11,989 nt of DNA from Fomitopsis serialis (Eukaryota; Basidiomycota; Agaricomycetes; Polyporales; Fomitopsidaceae). Both the position numbers and the translations under genes were made by a program. The notes beneath the pieces were generated by a model that searched no databases, was not told where the DNA came from, and worked only from the letters and a program-made list of their open reading frames with translations. Within the stretch, counting starts at the first letter, position 1. Every line of letters begins with the position of its first letter. Of the stretch, positions 1-7,554 are shown in pieces. The DNA is taken from the NCBI RefSeq assembly GCF_022376445.1, contig NW_025955739.1, positions 1 to 11,989 on the forward strand, in the 5' to 3' direction.

Positions 1-309
1 CCCCGAGTTAGTGAGTCGGAACTTACCTCCCTGCCTCCCTCGCTCTCCCTCAGCCCTCATCCTAACCATTCCCCGCAGACGCACTCTCACATCCCCACCG
101 CAACCCTCGACGTCGAGCCCCGCCGCCTGCTCCTATCCATCCCGCCTATCTACACGCTCGACCTCGACCTCGACCTCCCTGACGCGCAGATTCGTGGCGC
201 CCTCCGTCTCTCAACCACCTCCGCCGAGCAAGCCCTCGTGCTGAAGCGCCAGCGCGACCTCGACGTTGACGGCGCGCGGGCAGAGTGGCGCGTCGCGGAG
301 GCCGCCTAG
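1..309 (+). CDS. 3' end of a PIH1/Nop17-like gene (partial)
   Basis: The 5' part lies outside the window. Exon pieces are 1-10 and 79-309, separated by a 68-nt intron (11-78) with donor GTGAGT, a CTAAC branch point at 62-66 and acceptor CCCCGCAG. The last exon encodes 76 residues and ends at TAG 307-309. The reading frame contains LDVEPRRLLLSIPPIYTLDL followed by alternating leucines and a C-terminal RDLDVDGARAEWRVAEAA. This beta-strand-like alternation and the 'P..Y.L.L.LP' pattern resemble the CS-like C-terminal domain of PIH1-domain proteins, which work with Hsp90 and the R2TP complex in assembling snoRNPs, PIKKs and RNA polymerases. The PIH1 N-terminal domain itself cannot be seen, so the assignment rests on the C-terminus alone and is tentative. 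A different CS-fold protein is the main alternative. The gene is convergent with the LIM gene downstream. Confidence 0.5.
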   Translation, partial: PRVSESELTSLPPSLSLSPHPNHSPQTHSHIPTATLDVEPRRLLLSIPPIYTLDLDLDLPDAQIRGALRLSTTSAEQALVLKRQRDLDVDGARAEWRVAEAA

Positions 310-1415
310 TCGTCCACGTCTAGTCTGAATTGCGCGAGAATCCGCCTCGGGTCGGGATCGGAGGTTAGATATTGGCTGCTGTCTGCTGTCGGGTGTCAGT
401 TGTCGGTGTCTGACAGCGAGGTGAACATCTAAACACGCGTGCCTTGTCTCCATGGGTCACCGCACCGCACCTTTCGGTCGGTAGGTTTGAGCAGCGTCTG
501 GCTGCGTCTTTGGGAAGTTCTCCGATAGGTACACCCCCACCCCGGCATGTAGACCCTGTGCGGTGTGGGAGAGAAACGCGGCATGTCCGCGTGTGAGCGG
601 CTATGCGATCCTAGTTGCAGGGCGTTCCTGAGGTAGGCTGTAACGGGTAAGGAGGCTCGGAGAAGGGGAGATCGAAGTCAAATCGAAGTAACTTACATAG
701 CTGGGCCGCCTGCACATCACGCAAAGGAATGGATACGCATCGTCTCGTTGATAAGAGTCGTCTTGCACAGTCCGACTCGTCACTCAACGCGTACGCAGCG
801 ACGGGAGTGTTGCCGCCTACTCCCACACATCGGCCTTGAGCTTGAGCGCTTGAGCCTTGAGTGCGATGAGTTCGCACCAGAAAGAGAGCAAAGAGGATAT
901 TCATACAGACAGAGGCCGTGTGGGCCCGCCTTAAATACATGAGAGCGGACGACACACAACGAACCAACACAGAAGCCGCGGCGGAGTACGAAATGGAGAC
1001 GACGCGAGAGAGAGAGACAGTACTTACAGTCGCTCCGGATTCGGAAGGTGCCCTTCCTTAAGAGGAAGGTGGTGTACGTCAAAGTCACATGAGCACCCGC
1101 CCAGTGACAGCGTCCGATGAGCTTCGTTGAGTCCCCTCAAACGAAGCAAACGATCGCAGACTCAGCGCGAATGTAGGGCGACAGAGACGAGAACTGCTTG
1201 CGTGCGCCTCCCACAGCGGACGCACAGAAGGGTGGCGTAGATAGCTAATAAGATAACATACGTACTTAGCGTAGGAGCACTAGTGAATACAGAGCGCTAG
1301 GCGGGGCCTCTACAGCAAATAGGAAGAGTGTACTCGTGAAGCGATCAGAAACACAGAAGAACGAAGGTGGTTCGGGCACGGCTACATGAAAGGGTCCGTC
1401 CTGATGAAGGAGCTC
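310..1415. other. Convergent intergenic region, about 1.1 kb, no supported gene
   Basis: This stretch lies between the stop of the PIH1-like gene (+) and the stop of the LIM gene (-), so it should hold two 3' UTRs and terminators. Open frames of up to about 120 codons exist on both strands, but none shows a recognisable domain or a consistent chain of exons. Small structures seen: four CTTGAG copies within 27 nt (835-840, 841-846, 849-854, 856-861), a short (AG)n run near 1005-1018, and a perfect 7-bp hairpin CCTTCCT-TAAG-AGGAAGG at 1052-1069. Isolated donor-like sequences (GTAAGT on the minus strand near 693 and 1023) could belong to an untranslated or non-coding transcript, but this is not established. 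Confidence 0.6.
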
Positions 1416-2904
1416 TTACCCGCCCGCCTTGCCCAGCAAGGCATACCCACTCCCCTGCGGGCCATACAGCTAAGTCACGCAGCACAGCGTCAGCACAACC
1501 CTATCCACTATCGATCCACCCCAATAGGCACACACCTTCGAGTAGCACCGATGACAATACGGGTTCCCGTCGCGCTCCGTGAGGCGCGTCGAGTCCAGGT
1601 GGGTGTTGCACTCCGAGCACCGCAGGCAGCCCTTATGGTACGTCTTCCCGATCGCCCGCACCTGCTCCGCGAAGTACACCGTCTTGCCGCACTTGCCGCA
1701 GAGCGGGTTGCTCCCCCGAGCCCCCACGGCCGCCCTGTCCCCGCCCCTGCCCCGGTCATCGTCGGTGCCATCCGGCCGCCGAGCGCCATCCCGTAGCGCG
1801 TCCCTGTGCTCGTCGGCACGAGGGGGACCGTGCCTGTCATCCGGGGCACCGTATCGGGAGATCGAGCTCTCCCCGCAGGCGATGCGACACCGATGCTTGC
1901 GGGCTCACCGTCGATATCGGGCATGGACCCATTTGCGACGCTGGAGATACTCCCCCCGAAGCGGTTCCGGACGGGGCTGAGGGGCACCGTGCGCGGGAGC
2001 CCGCCCTGGCCACGACCCGTGTGCGTCGCCGTCGAGCCTGCGTAGCTTGCCTGCCGTTCCTCCGCCTCCGCCCCAACGCCATCCTGCGCCGTCTGGGTAT
2101 CCTCTTCGTCGACGTCCACGACGCCTTCGAGCGCGGGCGAGCGGTACGTGGGCGTGCGGGTGGGGCTGAGGGCTCTGGTAGGCCTGAGAACGGGCGGGAC
2201 TGAGGACGGCGTAGGGAAGGCAGAGCGGTCGCTGAGGGACCCTCCCCCAGTGGCGTGCCGCCGGGCGGGCAGGGGAGGAGCGACGGGGGAGCGCGCGGGC
2301 GGGGACGCAGCGCGCGTAGGCGAGAAGCCGGGGCGCGTGGGCGAGAATCCACCGCGGGTGGGTGAGATGGGTGGGGAGGTGAGTGGGACCTCGTCGCGAT
2401 TGGGGAGGTTCTGCATTCCGAGGGTGCGCGTTCCGAAGAGCTTCATGTGACAGTTCTTGCTGCGAGAGCCTTGTTAGCCTTTGGGTTTAGCGGTGCGCGA
2501 CATACCTACCAGTAGGGCTGCGCGGGAGTGCATCAGATTCCGGTGTCGCTTTACGGAGCGCGGACTAACTCACCTCCTGGTCGTGTTCTAGTAGGCTGTA
2601 GGAATCAAGGCGCTTTGCGCAGGATGTGCAAGCCAAACAGGGCTGTAAGGATTCCGGTAAGTAGACCACGTTAGCATATGAGCATCCATAGATGCACCTT
2701 GTGGTAGAGCTAACGTATTCGCTAATTTAGCATGGGACTGGAGCGAACGGAACGCGCGGCGACCTACCCTGCGGCCAGGTCCCATAATCTATGTTTGCGT
2801 GGTTAGAAAGTCGTACAAAATATAGACTGGTGTCCCACCTGTTCTGCAGCATAGACCGCTTTGTTGCATCGGGGGCAGATGGGGGTGCCGCCGAATGGGT
2901 GCAT
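1416..2904 (-). CDS. Two-LIM-domain protein, with micro-exons and one frame break
   Basis: Probably a cytoskeletal or signalling scaffold; LIM domains bind two zinc ions each and mediate protein contacts. Exons on the minus strand: 2904-2839, 2788-2768, 2709-2698, 2642-2574, 2517-2510, 2459-1536, 1469-1416; introns are 50-66 nt with GT-AG ends. Start ATG 2904 gives MHPFGGTPICPRC. LIM1 spans residues 10-62 with pattern CX2C-X18-HX2CX2CX2C-X17-CX2C, and its frame is only restored by splicing the small exons. It is followed by FGTR and NLPNRDEVP, then a linker of about 240 residues rich in S, P, T and R with repeated SPTR motifs. LIM2 fits CX2C-X17-HX2CX2CX2C-X17-CX2C, and the protein ends LYGPQGSGYALLGKAGG. 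The linker frame and the LIM2 frame disagree by one base; the break falls about 1711-1726, within two G runs on the coding strand. Final length would be about 383 aa. The LIM assignment is certain; the cellular role is inferred. Confidence 0.88.
1711..1726 (-). other. Apparent -1 frame break before LIM2
   Basis: Reading the linker through gives RYGMALGG...GRPWGLGG, then a basic nonsense tail. LIM2 (SNPLCGKCGKTVYFAEQ) is in the frame that would follow if one extra base were present in the coding-strand G runs at 1713-1717 or 1721-1725. No normal intron accounts for it: the local GT...AG pair spans only 17 nt. A weak 41-nt GTGCCC...GAG intron further upstream (1818-1858) would also restore the frame, but it removes the part that looks most conserved. 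Confidence 0.6.
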
Positions 2905-3186
2905 GGTCGTCGAGAAGACGGAAGCGATGTTGCGCGCAGGTCCGTTGCGGTATGAGGTATGCTTACATAACCGAGCGGCGCCGCCTTCCTAGTATGGTCG
3001 CGAGGGGAGAGGTGGCGGCGATCCCCGGATTGTGTCGGAGATCGAAAATCGATGGAGGAGGACATTTTTCGAGAGGCAGGGAGCTCTTCGCGACCTCCCC
3101 GACCTCCTCGTCCTTTTCCACCTCGCCCGCGCGCACTTAGACCCCGCCCTCCTTCGTTTTCTCCCTCTCGCGCCCACGACCCCACC
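2905..3186. promoter_or_regulatory. Shared divergent promoter of the LIM and eIF5A genes
   Basis: Only 282 bp separate the LIM start codon (minus, 2904) from the eIF5A start codon (plus, 3187), so both promoters and both 5' UTRs must lie here or overlap. On the eIF5A side, about 3081-3186 is strongly pyrimidine-rich on the plus strand, as is common upstream of highly expressed fungal genes. I see no convincing TATA or CCAAT box. The eIF5A start context is CCCACCATG, a good eukaryotic initiation context. Confidence 0.6.
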
Positions 3187-3967
3187 ATGTCCGACGATGA
3201 ACAGCACCAGCACAACTTCGAGCAGGTTCGTCGGCGATCGCCCGCGCGCGCGGAGGGAGGGGGAGACGGCGAGACTGACTGACGATGCACTCTGATGTAC
3301 AGGCGAGCGCGGGGGCCTCCCTCACGTTCCCCATGCAATGCTCGGCCCTCCGCAAGAACGGGCACGTCGTCATAAAAGGTGTGCACCGCATGCACGAGAG
3401 CGTCTGATCGGGGTTTCACCGACTGTGCGCAGGCCGTCCCTGCAAGATCGTCGAGATGTCCACCTCGAAGACTGGCAAGCACGGCCACGCCAAGGTCCAC
3501 CTGGTCGCCATTGATGTATGTGTCCCCGGTTGCCAGTCTGCTTCTTCGGTCGCGCTGACTTCGTTGTGTTAGATCTTCACCCAGAAGAAGCTCGTAAGTT
3601 CGATCAGTGTGCGGCAATTTTATTTGCTTCGATTTACATTCCTCCTGTAAACAGGAAGATATCTGCCCCTCCACCCACAACATGGATGTCCCTAACGTCT
3701 ACCGTAACGAGTACCAGCTCGTACGTTGTCTCCGATCTGGAGTGTCATGACTGTGCTCACACATCGCAGGTCAACATTGACGACGACTTCCTGAACCTCA
3801 TGTCCGCGGACGGCAACGCCAAGGACGATGTCAAAGTCCCGGAGGACGCTCTCGGCAAGGAGATCACCAGCAACTTCGAGGAGGGCAAGGATTTGCTTAT
3901 CACCATCGTGAGCGCCATGGGCGAGGAGCAGGCCATCTCCTGGAAGGAGGCTCCCAGGGGCGCGTAA
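3187..3967 (+). CDS. eIF5A: Translation factor eIF5A (hypusine-containing)
   Basis: eIF5A binds the ribosomal E site in the cytoplasm, promotes peptide-bond formation at stalling motifs such as polyproline, and helps termination. Exons: 3187-3225, 3303-3378, 3433-3515, 3573-3593, 3655-3720, 3770-3967; introns are 77, 54, 57, 61 and 49 nt, all GT-AG. The spliced product is 160 aa, the usual size of the eukaryotic factor. It starts [13 protein letters not shown] and keeps [20 protein letters not shown]. The modification loop is [12 protein letters not shown], whose lysine in TGKHGHAK (residue 54) is the one converted to hypusine by deoxyhypusine synthase and hydroxylase. The C-terminal OB-fold domain includes DDFLNLM and ends KEAPRGA. 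The fourth exon is only 21 nt (IFTQKKL). The gene diverges from the LIM gene and converges on the CFEM-like gene. Identity is certain; no breaks seen. Confidence 0.98.
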
Positions 3968-4411
3968 AGTGGTTGTCATTGGTGAGCCGCCCTCCGTGGC
4001 CCACGCGCCGGCACCCCGTCTCATTGTGCTCTGCTGTCGAAGGTTGTGTGTGTGTGCATACGTTGTTAATCTCGGTCGTTTATCTGTTGTGTCTCGTCCA
4101 CACGTTTATTGTTGTTGAAGCATTCACCATCGTAGCAGTACCCATCCCGTTGTGCATGTACGAATGATGTGTCACTGCATCTATGTACTACCTCCCCTTC
4201 ATGACGGATAGACCGAGCAGTCGTCGTGGAAGAATTGTGTTTGTCTCGGACATTGATGTGAACCACACAACCAGTCATGCAGGCTCAACCTCAAGTCAAG
4301 CATAGCTTTCTCGTCCACCATCCAAAACAATACAAGCCACCGTCATCAACAGTTACAAAAGCACCACAGTAATCATCTACGAGAAACACTCTGCACCACT
4401 CATCAAGTCTC
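3968..4411. other. Convergent 3' region of eIF5A and the CFEM-like gene
   Basis: This 444-bp stretch lies between the eIF5A stop codon (+) and the stop codon of the cysteine-rich protein gene (-), so it should hold both 3' UTRs. It is more AT-rich than the neighbouring exons, with a short (TG)n run near 4043-4056 and a TATGTA at 4182-4187 that may resemble a fungal 3'-end element. No open frame with a recognisable product, RNA gene or repeat is evident. Confidence 0.55.
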
Positions 4412-5157
4412 CTACATCGAGCAGAGAATCCAGATGGAAGTGCCTGCCATGGTGGCTGCTATGGCCACTACGAACCCGGTAGCAACGGGGGAGAGGCCCT
4501 GGCCGAATGGGCCGTCCCAGTCGGGCGGGAGAGTGAGCGTGGTCAGGCTGGCAGCAATCGTCGTGTTGAGAGCAGTACCGCACGCAGCGCCGTAAGCTAA
4601 TTCGCACGACCTCCCTCAACGACTGGACGGCGTGGAGACGGGGACGTGCGCACCTGTGAGGGCGACCTGGGAGCCCTCCCTCGGGTCGGTCATCTGGAGG
4701 TCGCCGGCGATGAGCGCGTTGAACATGCACTGCTCGCAGGTGGCGACGTCCCGGATCGTCGTGGTGTTACAGAGGCAGGTGTCGTCTGTGCAGGCCTGCA
4801 GAGCGCGCCGGGGTCTGAGGATCATGCGGGGAAGAACGGAGTATGGAGGAACTCACAGCGATGGCGCTCTTGGCCGGTGCACATTCGGAGGTGCACTGGT
4901 CAAGCGCGGTGGATGAGTCGCGGTCGAAAGCATGCAGTCGACTTTCGTACGCACCGTAGTAGCGACGGAAGAGTCGGTGATGGTCAGGAAGTCGGTAGCA
5001 GAGACGTTCCCGACCGATCCCCCGACGAGAATCTCAAGGGCATATACTACAAACACACACTCCGTCAGCTCACACTAAATTGAGAAGCACGCAGAGACAT
5101 GCCTCGGCTCGCGAGCAGAGTGGCCAGCAGGAAGACAAAGCTCAGGAAGGAAGGCAT
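4412..5157 (-). CDS. Secreted eight-cysteine CFEM-like protein with C-terminal hydrophobic anchor
   Basis: Exons on the minus strand: 5157-5103, 5046-4955, 4895-4857, 4795-4654, 4596-4412, giving 170 aa. The start ATG opens a signal peptide (MPSFLSFVFLLATLLASR), with likely cleavage after VYA. Eight ectodomain cysteines follow CX3C-X9-C-X4-C-X-C-X10-C-X2-C-X29-C, including CTDDTCLC. The spacing resembles CFEM domains (fungal extracellular membrane proteins, some of which bind haem or act in host interaction), but the last two intervals differ from the published consensus, so I call it CFEM-like. Three N-glycosylation sequons are present (NVS, NTT, NTT). The C-terminus, GFVVAIAATMAGTSIWILCSM, is a single hydrophobic segment: a GPI-attachment signal or a transmembrane helix. 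Introns 2-4 are GT-AG (59, 61, 57 nt); intron 1 appears to be GC-AG. A cell-surface or wall-associated place is inferred; the ligand is unknown. Confidence 0.82.
5047..5102 (-). other. Probable GC-AG intron (56 nt) in the CFEM-like gene
   Basis: The junction AG|GCATGT fits the strong-donor context expected of GC-AG introns, a CTGAC branch point lies about 20 nt before the TTTGTAG acceptor, and splicing joins the signal peptide in frame (phase 1) to VYALEILVGG. The only GT alternative of reasonable length in the right phase starts GTGCTT (45 nt) and has a poor donor. A 27-nt GTGAGC option is too short and out of phase. Confidence 0.6.
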
Positions 5158-5630
5158 CGCGCACGGAGATGTACAGGAGCAGCAAGAATACGGAGGCCAA
5201 AGAGCAAAAGAACGGAACGCCGACAGCGAGCAACCCTACCGGAGGGGCAGAACGAGAAAGTGGGGACGAGAGGGTGGAAGGAGGAGGGGCAGAGAGACGA
5301 GCAGGACCCTCAGCCCGGATGCTTTTGGGTGGTGCCAGGCGCCTGCGACGGGCCGTCGGGTGCCATAGAGACTATCACTGTCTCCCTCGATCGACTATTC
5401 GTCATACCAAGACAGCTCCAGAAATAACTTTAATAAGTACTGTCGTTGCCGCGAGACACGGCCAGCGACGGACTATGCATTGCACAAGTAATACGCGGTG
5501 ATTCCTACCAGCTATGTATGCGACACAGAGCAACTGCAAAAGACATCACAATAACACAAATAACTCTCTGTCCGTCCGAGCCTCACATTACCACCACCAT
5601 CAACCATCGCCCAGCCTACCTGAATGGACG
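5158..5630. promoter_or_regulatory. Promoter/5' region of the CFEM-like gene and 3' region of TAF8
   Basis: Both flanking genes read on the minus strand, so this 473-bp stretch should hold the end of the TAF8 transcript (upper coordinates) and the promoter of the CFEM-like gene (lower coordinates). An AT-rich island around 5422-5440 reads TTATTAAAGTTATTT on the minus strand and could serve as a 3'-end signal or a distal TATA-like element. No TATA box is seen near the CFEM-like start, and no further gene. Confidence 0.4.
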
Positions 5631-7431
5631 CTACCCCAGTGGCCCGCTCTCGCTCCTCTGTCGCACCGGGGGCACCGGCGCACCGACACTCTGCATACTG
5701 CCTATCCTCCCTCGTCGAGGCACGAGTGGCTCGTGGAACCGCTTCTGTTCATAGTCCCACGTCGCGTAGAGACGTGCGTCGGAGAGCGTCTTGACAGATG
5801 TCTCCCCAGCCTTGGTGACACCGTTCACCCCTGTGTCTTTGCCCTTTGCGTTCATCAAGGGCGCGGCGGGCGGTGTCGGCGCGTTCGTGTTCCATGGTGC
5901 GTTGACGCCGGGCCCATATGTGAGCCTTTGTGAGCCGCGTTGGAGAATAGGTGGATGCGTCAAGCGTGTTGCACGACCATACACCGAGCCCTGAAAGCAC
6001 ACTACGTCAACAACGTACAGTGTGCCAAGAAACGTCAGACTCACCGGTAAAACTTGTCGCGCCAAATCAGGTATCCGCGACGGTTGTTGGCTGAGTAGGG
6101 GCGTGACCCGCTCAGACGTCGCCACCGGTCTCGGTGGCGCAGGTGGGAGGTTAGGCTTCTTGTCCTTCTCCGCCTCATCCTTGCCGTCCGTCGGCGTCGG
6201 GGGCAACTTCGAGATCGGTATTGGGAACGATGGCCCTATCGCTGCGACGCGCGGCGCATTGGGCGCCGAACTTCCGAACACAGACGTCGGCGGATCCCAG
6301 CGCGGGTTCAGCTCGGCCTGCGCGACGAACGCGAGCGCGACTTTGTAGCGCGCGGGGTTGACCGATGCGACGTTTGGTGGGGGCGGATGCGTGAGAACGT
6401 GGTGGTATGCGCCTAGGAGAGCCGGTTGGACTGGCGGGATCGCAGCGCGAGAAAGTGATTGTGCGCCCGAGTCTGGTGTATATGGAGGGGCAGACGGGAG
6501 ATGCCACGGGCCGGTCGTTGCAGCTAATGAAGACTGCGCATAAGGTGTAGGTGTCAGATAATCAGCAGAGGATGTCGTGGTGGCAATCTGGGGCGGAGGT
6601 GGTGTGGGAGGGCGTTCGACCTTTACAGGATCGGACACAACAGGTGCATCCTGAGGTAGAGACGACGGAGAACGTCGTGGCGATGTGGTAGGGAAGGGCG
6701 GAAGGTGGTCAGGGACATAGGACGGCGGGCGCCAGCTTGATGTGCGTGGTCGCTTCCTCGGCGGTGTGGATGGATTCGATATTGGCGACAATGGGAGCGG
6801 GGGTGATGCTAGCGGCTGCATACTCTTCGGGGCTTCTCGTGCTTTTGCGAAGGGCTCCAGTTCGGAGATGTGGCCGTCCATATCGATGGGGAAGGGTTCG
6901 TCCTCGTCGTCGTTGTCTTCCTCTCGCAAGTCGTCCTCGACCTCGCTGGCACTCCCATCTTCCCCCTCTTCCTCGAGTGACGGCGTCGGCACGCGAGCGT
7001 ACACCAGCGGGATCGCATCGTCGCGGTCCTCTCGTAGGCCAACCGCCAGAGAGGCTGGGACAAAGGGGATGAAAACGAGCGGCAGGAAGAGGACGACGGG
7101 ACTGACCCTTGAACTCCGCGAGGTCCTCGATCCGTCTCTGCGAATGCACGGCATAGCGCGCCATATCCCTGCCCTCGCCCGCGGCATACTCCTGCAGCTC
7201 GTCCACCTCGAGGCCGAGCTCATCGAGCGCGGAGACCGCGTCGCGGAGGGTGAGGGAGAGCCGCCCCGCGTGTTCGGCGTACTTTGCGCATGAAGTCGTC
7301 AGCAGCTCGAGATAGCGGTGGAGGACGTCGGTGAGGACGCCGGAGGCCTGGGTGGAGGAGCGGGCGAAATTGTGGGCATGGAGGGTTTCGTGGGTGACGG
7401 ACTCGAGGAGTTTGCGGGCTCCTGCGTCCAT
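5631..7431 (-). CDS. TAF8: TFIID subunit TAF8-like, histone-fold (bromodomain-associated) protein
   Basis: TAF8 pairs with TAF10 through a histone fold and is a core part of TFIID in Pol II pre-initiation in the nucleus. Exons on the minus strand: 7431-7107, 7054-6045, 5990-5631; introns are 52 nt (GTCAGT...TTTGTCCCAG) and 54 nt (GTGAGT...GCTTTCAG). Product is 564 aa. Residues about 1-100 form the histone-fold region (HAHNFARSSTQASGVLTDVL, then the helical segments TLRDAVSALDELGLEVDEL). Next come a short IPLVYARVPTP segment, an acidic stretch at about 135-165, a basic PPRKRPR cluster (about 206-212, possible nuclear signal), and PSYVPDHLPPFP at 219-230, which matches the 'PPFP' signature of the TAF8 C-terminal domain. 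The rest is proline-rich and disordered. TAF3 shares the histone fold and is the main alternative; the PPFP motif favours TAF8. It diverges from HMCES. Confidence 0.75.
5991..6044 (-). other. In-frame 54-nt intron 2 of TAF8
   Basis: Clear GTGAGT donor, CTGAC/TTGAC branch-like sites and GCTTTCAG acceptor. The length is a multiple of three, it sits in phase 0 and has no stop, so retention would insert 18 residues reading VSLTFLGTLYVVDVVCFQ. The hydrophobic content, against proline/charged flanks, supports removal as an intron. Confidence 0.75.
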
Positions 7432-7554
7432 GACCAGCGTGGGCGGATGAGCCGCCCTCGTCGTCGTTGCAGATCGACCTTCAAGCGCCGATCCAATCCC
7501 TCCCCTCCCTCAGCCACATTAGCCGCCCGCCCCTTCGTCCCGCCACTGCTCACC
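7432..7554. promoter_or_regulatory. Compact bidirectional promoter of TAF8 and HMCES with CCAAT box
   Basis: The start codons of TAF8 (minus, 7431) and HMCES (plus, 7555) are 123 bp apart. A CCAAT pentamer lies at 7493-7497 on the plus strand, near the centre and 57 bp before the HMCES start; CCAAT boxes are bound by the Hap2/3/5 (NF-Y) complex in fungi. The plus strand from about 7498 to 7554 is pyrimidine-rich. The HMCES start context is CTCACCATG. No TATA box is seen. Confidence 0.6.

Noticed and set aside
611..970. Minus-strand 119-codon open frame in the convergent gap
   Set aside because: No recognisable domain, biased toward arginine/cysteine as in random GC-rich sequence, and no supporting splice sites.
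1716..1732. A 17-nt GT...AG span that would restore the LIM2 frame
   Set aside because: Far below the length a spliceosome can remove; no branch point.
2727..3683. A 318-codon minus-strand open frame across the LIM/eIF5A promoter and eIF5A
   Set aside because: It overlaps exons and introns of eIF5A on the other strand and LIM1 exons in another frame; no protein-like motifs.
6742..7293. Plus-strand Ser-rich open frame of 183 codons
   Set aside because: It is antisense to the acidic and histone-fold region of TAF8; the poly-Ser is the complement of codons for Asp/Glu and related residues.
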